Assembly (NCBI RefSeq): GCF_029867415.1
Contig: NC_081183.1
Span: forward strand, 64,430,336-64,494,335
Direction of reading: 5' to 3'
Length of the DNA stretch: 64,000 nucleotides
Source of the DNA: Vicia villosa
Taxonomy: Eukaryota; Streptophyta; Magnoliopsida; Fabales; Fabaceae
The notes beneath the pieces are model-generated. The model saw only the letters and a program-made list of their open reading frames with translations, did not search any database and was not told where the DNA came from. The position numbers and the translations under genes are program-made. Below are positions 1-10,754 of the stretch, piece after piece. Positions within the stretch are counted from its first letter, which is position 1, and every line of letters begins with the position of its first letter.

Positions 1-692
1 AGATGTCCTCTACAAGCCACTTTAGAACATATTTTTCATTTGGGGATTTTATCTTGATGATATGCCCTTTGAGAAAAAACTGCTTTTGGTTGACCTTTGA
101 AAAGGACCTATAATCTTTTGTACTATATCTTCCAAATGAAGCATTTCTTGCGTTGGCTTGTGAGAGACAAAGTTATAGAGAATCCAATTTCCTTCCAACT
201 AGGCTTTGAGTGAGGAATTTCTGATGTTCCATGTGAAAGTTATGGCCAGTCAAAGTTGAGTTGACTTTCTCCTATGAAAACCCTAATTTGAACCTTTTGA
301 CTTTGTTCATTTCTGAGTTCTTATTAATGGATAATGATCAACCTTTAATAAAATGATGGATATAACCTCAAATACTTGATGTTGACCAAAAGTCAGGAGT
401 TTTGACTATACTTTGATCATAGTTGACTTTTAGGTCAACATAGTCGATTATTGATCATCTGAGCCATTGAGTGAGCAATCCTTAGAATAGAAGCTTGACT
501 TTTGACATGGAAATGCTTTGATACATATGAGACACCTTGAGATCCATTTGGGGCCTTAGAAATTCAAACTCTTTTGGTAAAGTGTAAACCTTGATTTAAG
601 AGGCCCTCGATTAGGAGAATGTTGCTTGAATAAACCCTTGAACCTTGAGTCTTTATAGATGGAGTGAGGTGGGAAAATTTTGGCGTATGACA
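1..692 (-). mobile_element. 5' part of an Ogre-type LTR (element H), type 2
   Basis: Read on the minus strand, this segment starts at 692 with TGTCATACGCCAAAATTTTC, the usual start of this LTR type. It aligns by eye in reverse to the first part of the LTRs at 33539 and 42913: the shared blocks about overlapping TTGACC-rich motifs, the region matching 33700-34260, and the sentence-like run near 34206 matching positions 1-40. The right boundary is sharp because the DNA from 693 on continues an unrelated LTR that also occurs, uninterrupted, at about 11534. H therefore inserted into the LTR of element A. A 5-bp target copy TTTGG (693-697) is expected to recur on the far side, outside the window. 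No coding capacity is visible. Confidence 0.75.
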
Positions 693-1825
693 TTTGGTTT
701 TGGATGAGGGTTAGAATTTCCGTTCGGTTTGATATGAATTTGGTTTATGTGAGCAGGGGTGATCTGAATTTGATTATGCAGGGATGCGGCAAGTATTTAT
801 ATAGCATTGGAAGTGAAGAATATATATGGTATCTTGAAAGATTAAAAATGCTTGAAGAGTTTGAAGAGGCTTATGGAAAGGAGTTGATCATGAATGAAGA
901 TTAGTGGAGCCTAAGATTAGGAACAATTGACCATGAACATTTTTTTTGTATATTTCTTTTGATGTGAGGATAGATTTGGATGAATATGTGTAATGAATAT
1001 TTGAATGGATGTATGAATTGGAATTGTAGTTGTAATTGGACCTTGAATTGGAATAAGACTTTTAATAATGAAGTGATTCTTTGTAATGGATTTGTATGGG
1101 ATTTCTTTTGTTGTAATAGGCTTGGGCCTTTTGTATAATTTTTCATGTATGTAGTGGTACTGGTGGCGTAATAGGATGGTGATATGTAATGGGGTTTGGC
1201 CATCAGATGTATCTTGAAATTGTAATGAAATTGGACTTTTGTAAAGGCCTTTGAATATAATGTGGATTTTCACATGAATAACTCCTTTTGATGGGCTCTA
1301 ACTTCATTCTTATCAATCCTCATGAATAATTCTTTCAGTAATTCTTGATGCTATAAACCAAAGTGTGTAAAACTTAGGCGCCATCAAAGAATCTTTGGCA
1401 TTTTGAATTCACAACTTCAAATAATCGCTTGAATGAATATCTTTTCAACTCTTCAATGAAATCCAACTTGCATTCATAAGAAAAACTCCAACTTTAATTC
1501 CCAAACCACAAGTAACTTGCGCTTCAAGCAACCTAGCAATTTGAAAGACTTATGATGCCTTGGGAAATCCTTTGATGAAGATAAAGACCTAATCTCACAC
1601 TTTATTGCTTGTAGAATCGGAAGTACCGCATCTTATTAGTTGTGTACGCATCAATCTCATTACGAAACCTTATGCTTCCAAAATCCTTGATCCCATGCTT
1701 TTTAGATGTTTTATTTAATGAATGAAAGCGAAGCTATGCAAATTCCATAATGAAGGTATGCAAATGAAATCGGAAGTATAGGCCAGGTAAAAGATAAAGG
1801 GGTAGGACAAATTTGGGGTATGACA
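693..1825 (-). mobile_element. 3' LTR of element A, first 1.1 kb
   Basis: Ends at 1825 in GGGGTATGACA, the reverse of the LTR start TGTCATACCCC. It aligns almost base for base with 11534-12663, with scattered substitutions and small indels, for example near 770-790. It is interrupted at 692/693 by element H, so the rest of this LTR lies left of the window. Small open frames here occur as matching shadows in both LTR copies and are not genes. Confidence 0.85.
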
Positions 1826-1843
1826 GCTGCCCCTATTTAATCG
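1826..1843 (-). promoter_or_regulatory. Polypurine tract of element A
   Basis: On the minus strand the bases next to the LTR read TTAAATAGGGGCAGC, then TGTCATACC. This G/A-rich stretch at the 3' LTR edge is the expected plus-strand primer. Element C has nearly the same sequence (46985-46999), which supports a conserved function. Confidence 0.7.
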
Positions 1844-2404
1844 TCCTAAACCTGAAGGTGAGATTGGCGTTATCCTTTGGAACATTCAAGGTGGAAGAAG
1901 ATTAAATATCAAGACCCGAAATTTGTCCTAAAAAGGAAGTGTAAGTGTCATCCTAATTTTTTTGTTTTTGATACTTGCTGGGGAAAGAGGAATTTTTGTC
2001 TTTGATTTTTTCTGGTTGAAGGATTTATGGTAAGCCGTGGTTGGATGGTGATAGCTTGTAACGTGGTAACGATGTCAATACAAGGCTCTCGAAAGAAGTG
2101 ATTGTAGAATACAGGTTTGACGGAGAGATAGGATCTACGGACTCGAAAATTGAAAACAAGGATAAATGACTCCAAACCAGGTTGAGATCAACAGATCCAC
2201 GACTCAAATCCAGGGCGAGTATAACGAACTGACGACTAAAATCCATGGTGAGTATAATAGACTCATGACTCATAAAAAGAGAATAATGACTTGTTGGGGA
2301 TCGAAAATTGGTTTTACGGTAAGAAATTATGGATGAATGGTGGTCGTCAGGCGGGAACTGACTTCACCGTAGGATATCAGACGAGGACTGAAAATGATGG
2401 AAAT

Positions 2405-2895
2405 GATTTGCCAGGGCGGGGACCGGACTTTGAAAAAGGTTTGCCAGGGCGAGAACTGGACTTTGAAAAATTTTGCCAAGGCGGGAATTGGACTTTGAAA
2501 AAAGGTTTGCCTATTCGGGAATTGGACTTTGAAAAGGTTTGCCAAGGCGGGAATTGGACTTTGAAAAAAGGTTTGCCAAGGCGGGAATTGGGCTTAAAAG
2601 GTTTGCCAAGGCGGGAATTGGGCTTTGAAAATTTTTGCCAAGGCGGGAATTGGACTCTGAAAAAAGGTTTGCCAAGGCGGGAATTGGGCTTTGAAGAATG
2701 ATTACCAGGAAGGGAACTGGATTTGGAAAATGATTACCAGGACGGGAATTGGATTTGGAAAGATGATTACTAGGACGGGAACTGGATTTGGAAAGATGAT
2801 TACCAGGACGGGAACTGGGTTTGGAAAGATGGTTACCAGGACGGGAACTGGTTTTTGAAAGGGTTACCAGGGCGAGAACTGGTTTTTTTGATTTG
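2405..2895 (-). repeat. Tandem array, 30-34 bp unit, about 15 copies (3' UTR of A)
   Basis: Units with the core TTGCCAAGGCGGGAATTGG recur every 30-34 bp (for example at 2473, 2507, 2539, 2573 and 2603). The right part of the array shifts to a TTACCAGGACGGGAACTGG variant. Copies differ by single bases and small indels in the A-run. Arrays between pol and the 3' LTR are a known property of Tat/Ogre elements. Open frames reading through the array are repeat artefacts. Confidence 0.85.
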
Positions 2896-5493
2896 GCTTT
2901 CTGAGGAATTCAGCAGGAATGGTAGTTGGGAAACTTGTAACGACAACATTTTCTACGGGGATGCACCTTTGTCTGATAATTACTTCAGGTCTTTTGTACA
3001 AGGTACCAAAACTGGCTTATGCTTCGTATGCATGTTTGAGTTTTTTGTATGGCGTAATGATCCACTTTGATGGATATGCTACGTTTTTTAGGATGCAATG
3101 TTATATGCAATGAAAACTATATGCAAAGTGCCAAATAAAGGCATTAGTGATAGAGGAGCAGGATCATTGGGGTCCGTTGCTTGTTGTCTTGAGCTACCAA
3201 TATGAATCGGTGTTGGAACCCTGCAGTACCAAAGATCATTGGCAACTGCGCTGCGGGTTTAAATGTAGCTTTGCTGGGGGAGGAAGTGACTTCGTCTGAC
3301 TTTCCCTACATCCTGAATTTCTTGGGGATGGTGAGCTTGAGGAGATTCCCCTGATTCACGATGTTGGGGATGCGAAATTCGGATAAGGAGACCCGGTTGG
3401 GGAAGTGGAAGAGCTCCTAGGAGAAATAAACTCCTGTGCTTGGGGAGAAATAAGCTCCTATGATTGGGGAGAGAACAATAAAACTCAGAAGATTGTGCCC
3501 CAAGCTTCTTAACTTATGGAGGAATTTTCCCCAAAGGATCCTTGGAGAGATTTGTCGAATCTCGACGTAAGTGCCCCAGATTGGTTGAACCCAAGAGAGA
3601 TTCCTCGACTTGATTGCCCCAGATTGACCAACAATTATTGGATGCCTCAGTTGACAGAGTCTTCACACAACTTGCCCTTCAGAGTGATCAGCCTTTGAAG
3701 TGAATGGCTCATGGAATCGATCAACTTTTTCTGCAGTTGTTCATTGTTTGATCTTCCTCGATGCCAAGTGTTTATTCACAAGTAAAAGATATTTATTTTG
3801 AAGACGATAATATTAATGCAATGTTTATGCTAGCTTCGAAATCAAAGTTTATTGAAACAATGTTGTGACATTCAGTGTTTGAATTATTTGTCATATCGAT
3901 ATCAACATAAATGGTAAGCAAGAATCTAGGAGTCAGTTTTACACAACTTGCTTTTGAAATAAACCCTGCTTCAATTAGGTCTTTTAAGGGTTGTAACTTG
4001 GCCAGGTTCACGGTTTTTAGAAACAAAGGATTTAAGACTCAATGTCTAACCTAACCCACCCATTCTTCGTGATGTTCTCCAGTCCTAAATTCAACTTAAC
4101 CCGATACGAGCGTTCATCCTTCAATAAGAGTTTGAGATGATTGAGGAATCACTAAAGTTCTTGGACACGACAGCCATTTACCTCTCATTTCGGAGTCTAA
4201 TCACGCGGATTTGTTCTTATAACCCTTGTTTTTCACTTCTGCTTTGCTTTTCCTTTTTTTTTGCTTCCCTAATTTTTCCTGGACAAATTCTTTTTGAATT
4301 CTATTTTGGAGTCCAGCGGGATGCCCTAATTTTTTCCTAAGTCACTTGTTTTCAAGTTATTGACTTAGGGGCTCTTTTTTTATTCACTTTTTCTTGACAA
4401 GTTGTGTGATCCTGAATCTTCGGTTTGTGGGAAGTGATTGCGACTGCCTCATGAGGGATTACCATTGTGGTATTGACTTTCCTCAACCTCTTGAAAGATA
4501 ACCATTGTTGTATCCTTGGATGCGTGCTCCTAATGAATTTTGAATGCTCGATCAGATTAATTCAATGCTACCTTGCCCCTGGGTTAAATGTGAGGTTTTT
4601 TTTTAATAGAAAAGAAACTCCTACTTCAAGGCTCAAAGGGGTTAACAAGGGTCTATCTCCCTTATATCTCTGGTGTTTGGGGATATGAAACAATGCCTAT
4701 ACATCCTGAGCGTGGTTTTATTCAAAAGCATACAATTAGAGGTTTCGCATTTTCATCATTTTTTATCATCATTCTCCTTTTGACATTTTTTGCTTTAGTC
4801 AAGCGTTTGATATCGATAGACAGAAAGATATGAGTGAACACGAATGGATTGATTCGAAACTAGCATATGCAGTGCATTTTTATTTTTATAAAAAAACAAA
4901 CAAGTTTTACATGGAAGTAACATTTAACAAAACAAGGAAAATTTACAAATGAAAATGCAAAAATGAATTGATGATTGCCATAGTTGAGGAGGCTTGACTC
5001 CGTCTAGACTTGTTGATCTTTAATACTTTCTGCAGTTCCTTCCAAACACTTCAGATTACTTTCAAAAGAAAACTCCAACGAAGTCACACAAGAGTTGTAA
5101 ATTTTTGTCTTACTTTAGGGATTCGAGCAATGCGAGTGATGCAATGCTCAAGATAAGAGTATGTCTTGCTTATCCCTCAATCGGGAGCCCCAAGCATAGA
5201 TGTTGGAGAAGTATTTATCATCAAATATGGAGGAACCTTGCATGGCCATCAAACTTAGAAAATCTATCTTTTGTAAGGAAAGCTCAAAACACCAACTGAA
5301 ACACCAACCCTCAGGGATACAACTTAGCACAAGAACCTTGAGAATGAGAGATGCTTCCATCGAACACTCTTGATTACCACTTGGAAAAAGATTCCAATGA
5401 AGTTGCACAAGAATTTGTGGTGCTTTAATTTTTCTACCAACGAGTTTAAACAGGGAATTTGTTGATTTTGGAAACTTTCTAAAATCTGAGCTT
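2896..5493 (-). mobile_element. Non-coding 3' UTR of element A
   Basis: The stretch 2930-4860 aligns by eye with 14530-16702 of element B, and in reverse with about 38640-39660 of element D. Shared landmarks include TGGCGTAATGATCC (near 3052 and 14645), the blocks around 3170-3260, and the pyrimidine-rich stretch at 4200-4330. The last part (about 4870-5493) has no counterpart in B and joins the broken gag. No coding signal is seen. The gag-to-UTR join near 5490 marks a deletion of the rest of gag and all of pol. Confidence 0.7.
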
Positions 5494-6942
5494 TCACTTG
5501 GGCAAGGGAATTCCATTCACCCACATGTTTCCTCCTTGAAGGGTTATACGCCTCTCGTCAATCAACTGTTGTACTTTGTCTTTGAAAGCGTTGCATTCCT
5601 CAGTTGAGTGCCCTGTTGATCCAGCGTGATACTCACATTGCACATTAGGGTCATACCCAGGTGGAAACGGAAGGGGTGGAGGCTTTAGAGATTTGGGAAC
5701 CACCAATAAGCTTTGAACTAGATATGGCAGAAGTTTACTGTATGTCGTAGGAATCTGGTCCAAAGGAGCATTTCTTCGTCCCAAATTACTTCTAGGTGGG
5801 CACTGATTCAGATGGCCTTATTGGTGTGGTAGACATTGCTTTTGTGGCAAATACTGAATCGGTTGTTATTGGAACATCTGGAGTTATTGACTGATAGTGG
5901 TGGCAATGGCTTGTGGAATATACTGTCTAGGAGGAACTAGGACCATCTGATAGTTAGGAACCTGAACTTGAGGATAAACAGGGATTTCCTCTTCTTCAAT
6001 CTCAGAAACTGCGTTCGTTTCATTTTTCTCTTCTTCTGTGAATTCGGAAACATTAGCAATATCCTGAATTTTACCCATCTTTAAGGCATTTTCAATTCGT
6101 TCTCCTACGATAACCAAATTTGAAAATTCAGAGGAAGCACATCCAACCATCATGTTCATATATGGATCTTTCATAGTATTCATGAACATGTCTACAAGCT
6201 CTCATTCTAAAAGTGGAGGTTGGACTCTGGAAGCTAATTCTCTTCATCTTTGTGCATACTCTTTAAAAGACTTATCAACCTTCTGATTTAAACTTTGGAG
6301 TTGTATTCTAGTAGGAGCCATGTCACTGTTGTACTTGTAATGCTTGAGAAAAGCCTATGCTAGTTCATCCCAAGTGCGGATATGTGTCCGTTCGAGTCAC
6401 GTATACCATTCGAGGGATGCCCCATTTAGGCTATCCTGAAATAAGTGCATTAGAAGCTTATCATTTTCTACATACGGAGCCATCTTGTTGCACAATGCCT
6501 TGATGTGACTAATCGAACAACTGGTACCCTTGTATTTCTCAAAACTGGGGACTTTGAATTTAGCAAGGATCTTGATATCAAGCACTAGGCACTAATCAAT
6601 AGAATTTAAACCGGAGGAGCTTCGACCTTCTAAAGCATTCAACCTTTCTTCTAGGAGATGGAATTTTCTCTCATTTTCCTTGATCGGGAACTTGAAAGTT
6701 TCAAGTTCAGAATCGTTCTCATGGTGTGAATCCTCCTTGTTATGAACTTCCACGGGCACAGATTTTGATCCCCCATTAGCAACAGTGGTTGGAGTACCAT
6801 TAGCCAACTTAGCAACACTTTTTCTTAGCTCTTCTTGCCCCTGAACAACGGCATGGAGAGTCTCTAAGAGTTGGGTCATCCTCTCCCCCATAGTATCCAT
6901 GTCCTTACGAAGTTCAACCTGATTTTGTTCAAGACGGTCCAT
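5494..6942 (-). pseudogene. gag: Decayed gag of element A (Ogre/Tat type)
   Basis: One minus-strand frame starts with MDRLEQNQVELRKDMD at 6942, a coiled-coil start typical of Ogre-type gag. It contains the capsid-like core around FKVPSFEKYKGTSC and FQDSLNGASLEWYT (about 6570-6400). It ends near a Cys/His motif, CEYHAGSTGHSTEEC, at about 5650-5600. The frame holds several in-frame stops, for example TAG at about 6594-6592, TGA at about 6399, and others near 6345, 6240 and 6200. Many sit where the family usually has Trp or Arg, which fits C-to-T type decay of methylated DNA. Gag would package the element RNA into cytoplasmic particles. This copy cannot make a full protein. It ends by joining 3' UTR sequence, with no protease behind it. 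Confidence 0.8.
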
Positions 6943-7926
6943 GATTCTCCTCTGATTAATCCTTGTATGATACAAATGTAGGGAAGTCAGTTTCGTTGAT
7001 GAAGCAGAAATCTGTTGAAAGGGACCCCAATTAGCTTCTGATATGACCATGAAATGCATGATGGTATGAATGCAATGTTTCATTTATGGAGAATTCTAAA
7101 GTCCTTTCACACTTTTATGTTTTTCTTTTTTCTTTTGAAATCAAAGCTTTGTTTTGTATGGAATATCTTTTCTTTTTTTTTTTTTCCTTTTTTCTTTCTT
7201 TTTTGGAAACAGACTTTAGGATACCCCACAAATGACGTGGATAAAGCAATGATGTTATGCAATGCAAAAGCATGGGATCAAGATCCATATAATCTTAGTA
7301 ACCATTGTACAATACTCTGAATAACTGATGTAGGTCAGATCTCATAAGATCAAAGGTCCGACATAGGTATCACGGAACCATAGGAACAATGGTCACCAAC
7401 AGAACTGAATAGTCACCAATGGTACCTGTCATGTATATCCCTCCCCACTCACAGGTGAATCTAGGTCAGGGTAAGTCAATATGGCAACCAGCGTTATCAG
7501 TTCTCCTGAGATACCACCATTGTTGCATCTACATGCCAACGGTGATACCCCATTTGAACCTCGACTGGGCGTGGGTCTCATGATCGCACTAGACAAGACC
7601 TGACATCTCTTCGGCGTCATGACTATCCAATCTATCCTAGGTATCATATGTGTCAACTCTGGCCTGGGTATTGGGCCTTTTACCTCATAGAAACATCCCA
7701 CCCAACCTGCAAACAGAGAAAATATGTGGGCCTCACGGGGACCCATAATATAGTCCAGATGCATGCGGAAAGTAAACATGATATGCAAGTAGAAAATAAA
7801 CATGACATGCAAGCATATATACAAATGATGCAAACATATAAACAAACAAAGAACCACCCAATAAAACGAAACAAACAAAGGCTAGGATTGACTCGCTAAG
7901 AATGGACCAGCACAGGTCTATCATAT
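6943..7926 (-). other. 5' leader of element A
   Basis: Non-coding sequence between PBS and gag start on the minus strand. It includes a T-rich stretch at 7120-7200 (A-rich in element sense). No upstream ORF of the kind some Ogre elements carry is convincing here. Confidence 0.55.
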
Positions 7927-7943
7927 CCCTAGCAGAGTCGCCA
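7927..7943 (-). promoter_or_regulatory. Primer binding site of element A
   Basis: Minus-strand TGGCGACTCTGCTAGGG lies two bases (GC) inside the LTR end at 7946. The same layout occurs in element D at 36333-36349. Ogre elements are described as using a tRNA-Arg type primer; I could not check the match to a specific tRNA. Confidence 0.8.
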
Positions 7944-9605
7944 GCTGTCGCACGCTCGCGAAAAATGGACAGAGTCGCCACTAATATATTTATCCCATAA
8001 GGGAAAGGAATATCCGAAAACCTAACTCAGGGTAAGAACAAGGTCTTGTGACTAGAGAATCTAGGTACGAGAGTCGGTTACGCGAGGGGAAGGTATTAGC
8101 ACCCCTCGTACTCGATGGTATCCACCTATGTTTGTTTTTATCAAAAGGGTGTGTACTATGTCTATGTCTATATGCGAATGAATGCAAAATGTAGGGTAAA
8201 GAAATAATTGTACTCGCACGGGCCCTACCCCGCTGCCTACGTATCCTTTTCAGGAATCAGAGTTATCGTAGCTCGGCTCACATGTTTCTGTTTGTTTTTG
8301 TGTTTTTTAGTTGGGCGGCGTTATTGTTCGCGCTCTTGCATAAGGGACGACCTACAATGCGTTCGAGCGGAAATAACATTGCCCTTAGAAAGAAGAAAAG
8401 AGAGTTTGGTTTGTGACTTTTAGGGTAATTCCATGATGACAAAGCCCACTACAAGGCTTCACACCACTTCCTTACTTTGGTTTAAGTCTGATCATTTATT
8501 AGGTTTTTTGAGTGTTTTTGGTTGGTGTTTTTTAAGGGGGAATTTGTTTGTGACTTAGATCATACAAAGAGGAGTTTTTTTTGAATATTTAGAGAACACA
8601 CATCAAGGCCTACACCTCAATCGTAGCTCTAAATAGCGGTTAAGAAATACACCGGGGCCTACACCCCAATCATTTCTTTCCTACGATAAAAAGAAGTAGT
8701 GGTACGATCCTCGTCGGTATTTATTAGATTTTTTAAGGTTGAAAAAGAAAAAGAAATGGAAAAGAGGGAGACTAACCTAATTCTAGCCTAATGATTGTTT
8801 ATGTACAAAGGAAATCTAAATCTAATGTTGTGGTAACTAAATTCTAAAAGGAGCATTAAAATGGTATTAACAAAATAGGCAAAAAATATGGCCAAAAACA
8901 AGTAACAAAATCACACAACAATTATACAACAAATAGCATGGAAATGATACAAAAACAATTCAAACATTAGTGCAAAATTAAACTAAAAAACTACTATTTT
9001 TTATGACCTTTTTATGAAGGAAATTAAATGTCAAAATTAACCTAAAAAATCTACCATTTTTATGTATTTTTTATGGGAAAATTAATGTCAACAATTACCT
9101 AAAAATCTAACAAGTTTTATTGATTATCAAAAGGAAATTAAGAACAAAAACTAACTAATTCTACAAAACAATAAACATGGGATCAAGGGGGTAAGAAAAC
9201 TAAACTGGTGGTGAAGAGAGTTATTGGACGCAGGCCCAGTGAATTGGCCTAGGGAGTTTTTGTTCAGTTTCATTTATGGCCAGAAATGATGTTGTGGGCC
9301 TATGCGGGTGTAGTTTATGAAAAGGCCCAAGACAGATTTCTTTGCTATTGTTCATAATACCAATGGGCTACATGGGGGTGTGCACAGCAGTCAGGCCCAT
9401 GACAATCGGATTTTTGTGTTCAGTTTTCAGTGGCCAAAAAATGACAGTGTTGGGCCAAGGGGTGTGAATCAGAATTCGTGGCCCAATTGATTATCAGAAA
9501 TTTGAAACAAATCTTAATTAGCACATAATGAGACCTTAAACCTTATATTAATATCTAATTAATCATACTTATGGCTCAACTAATATCCGATTTTATTATT
9601 AAAAT

Positions 9606-9869
9606 AAGGCTTAATTGCAACTTTAGTCCCTCTATTTTGTCTTTTTCTTGATTTTGATCCCTCTATTTTAAAAACCACAATTTTAGTCCCCTTTTAAAGT
9701 TTTTTGTGCAATTTTCATCCCCCTATTTTTTTTCTGCAAAATTAGTTTCTATTTTTGTCCCGTTTTCAACAGAAAATTCAAAAGGGGACCAATATCGTGG
9801 TTTTAAAAATAGTGGGACCAAAATCGAAAAAAAGATAAAATAGGGGGACCAAAATTATAATTAAGCCTT
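9606..9869. mobile_element. 264-bp fold-back MITE
   Basis: Starts AAGGCTTAATT and ends AATTAAGCCTT, a perfect 11-bp terminal inverted repeat. It is flanked by AAAAT on both sides (9601-9605 and 9870-9874). The two halves are reverse complements over roughly 110 bp each (TTTAGTCCC and TTTTGATCCC blocks against GGGACCAAAA blocks), so the whole element can fold on itself. It has no ORF. It lies in the LTR of A but not at the matching place in the solo LTR (near 54700). The superfamily is not certain from the ends alone. Confidence 0.8.
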
Positions 9870-10746
9870 AAAATAATTCTGAGAAAAATTATTAACAAAA
9901 GGGAAAATAGGGTTAGAGTGTGACGATTCAACTCTTCTTCTTCATCCTCTCTCCTTCTCGCTCAAGAACTCGCGGCGGCGCCCTCGAATTCACCTTCTCC
10001 GACGAGCCCTCTCAGCGTCGTTGTTCCAAATGCACTCAAATCCGAACCTCGTTATTTCAACCTAAATCTTAAACCTCTTAATTTAGACATTAAAAAAAAC
10101 CCTAGATTCCATACCGATTGAGCATAATCCTCTCAAAATCCTGATCTCGTCATCACACAAGGAACACGTATGGAGATTAATGGAGATTTAGAGACATACC
10201 TGAAGGGAAGATCGATGCTAAGAAGGAAAGAAAACCGGAGAGGAGAATCCGAGCGATGGAGGATGCAAAAATGAAGCCCAACGCAAGCAAATGGAAGAAC
10301 ATTGATTCAGGTAAATCTCTTTGTGAGTCTTGTGTTTGAGTTCCTTCTACTTCGTTTCTCCTTCTTCTATCTAATGAATTTTTTGAATCTTTTTGTTTTC
10401 ATGATCGTTGTGTTCTGAGAGCGTGAGAAGAGTTGTTCATGGTGACGCTTCGAAATTATTGAGTTGAAGGGTGATTGATGATGATGAAGAGGAAGAGGTT
10501 TCAGAATCTTATTAGAGATGATGAGCCTTGCTGATGAAAGTTAAGAGAATGTGCCGAAAGAGATCAGTGGTAAACGTAGATGGAGATTGTTGAAGGTGGT
10601 CGAGAGAAGGTTGAGAATTGATGGTCTTGAAGGTGAAAGAATGAAGGGACCTCTGAAAGTGGGGAAAATGGTGGAATAAGAAAGGGATTGAGTGAGGATG
10701 AAGATGGCTTCGAGAGAGAACCCTACAAATGGTGGAGGAAGCTCTG

Positions 10747-10754
10747 TTTTATAG
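10747..10754 (-). promoter_or_regulatory. TATA box of LTR type 1
   Basis: Minus-strand CTATAAAA within the LTR of A. The related solo LTR has a matching box, CTATATAAC, at about 55698-55706 in the same relative place. Transcription would start about 30 bp downstream on the minus strand. Confidence 0.55.

Noticed and set aside
2291..2701. 136-codon plus-strand ORF with repeated GLPRREL
   Set aside because: A translation of the 30-34 bp array on the strand opposite to the element; no evidence of coding.
2405..2895. CRISPR-like look of regular short repeats
   Set aside because: The units are contiguous, vary in length and have no unique spacers; the context is a plant retrotransposon UTR.
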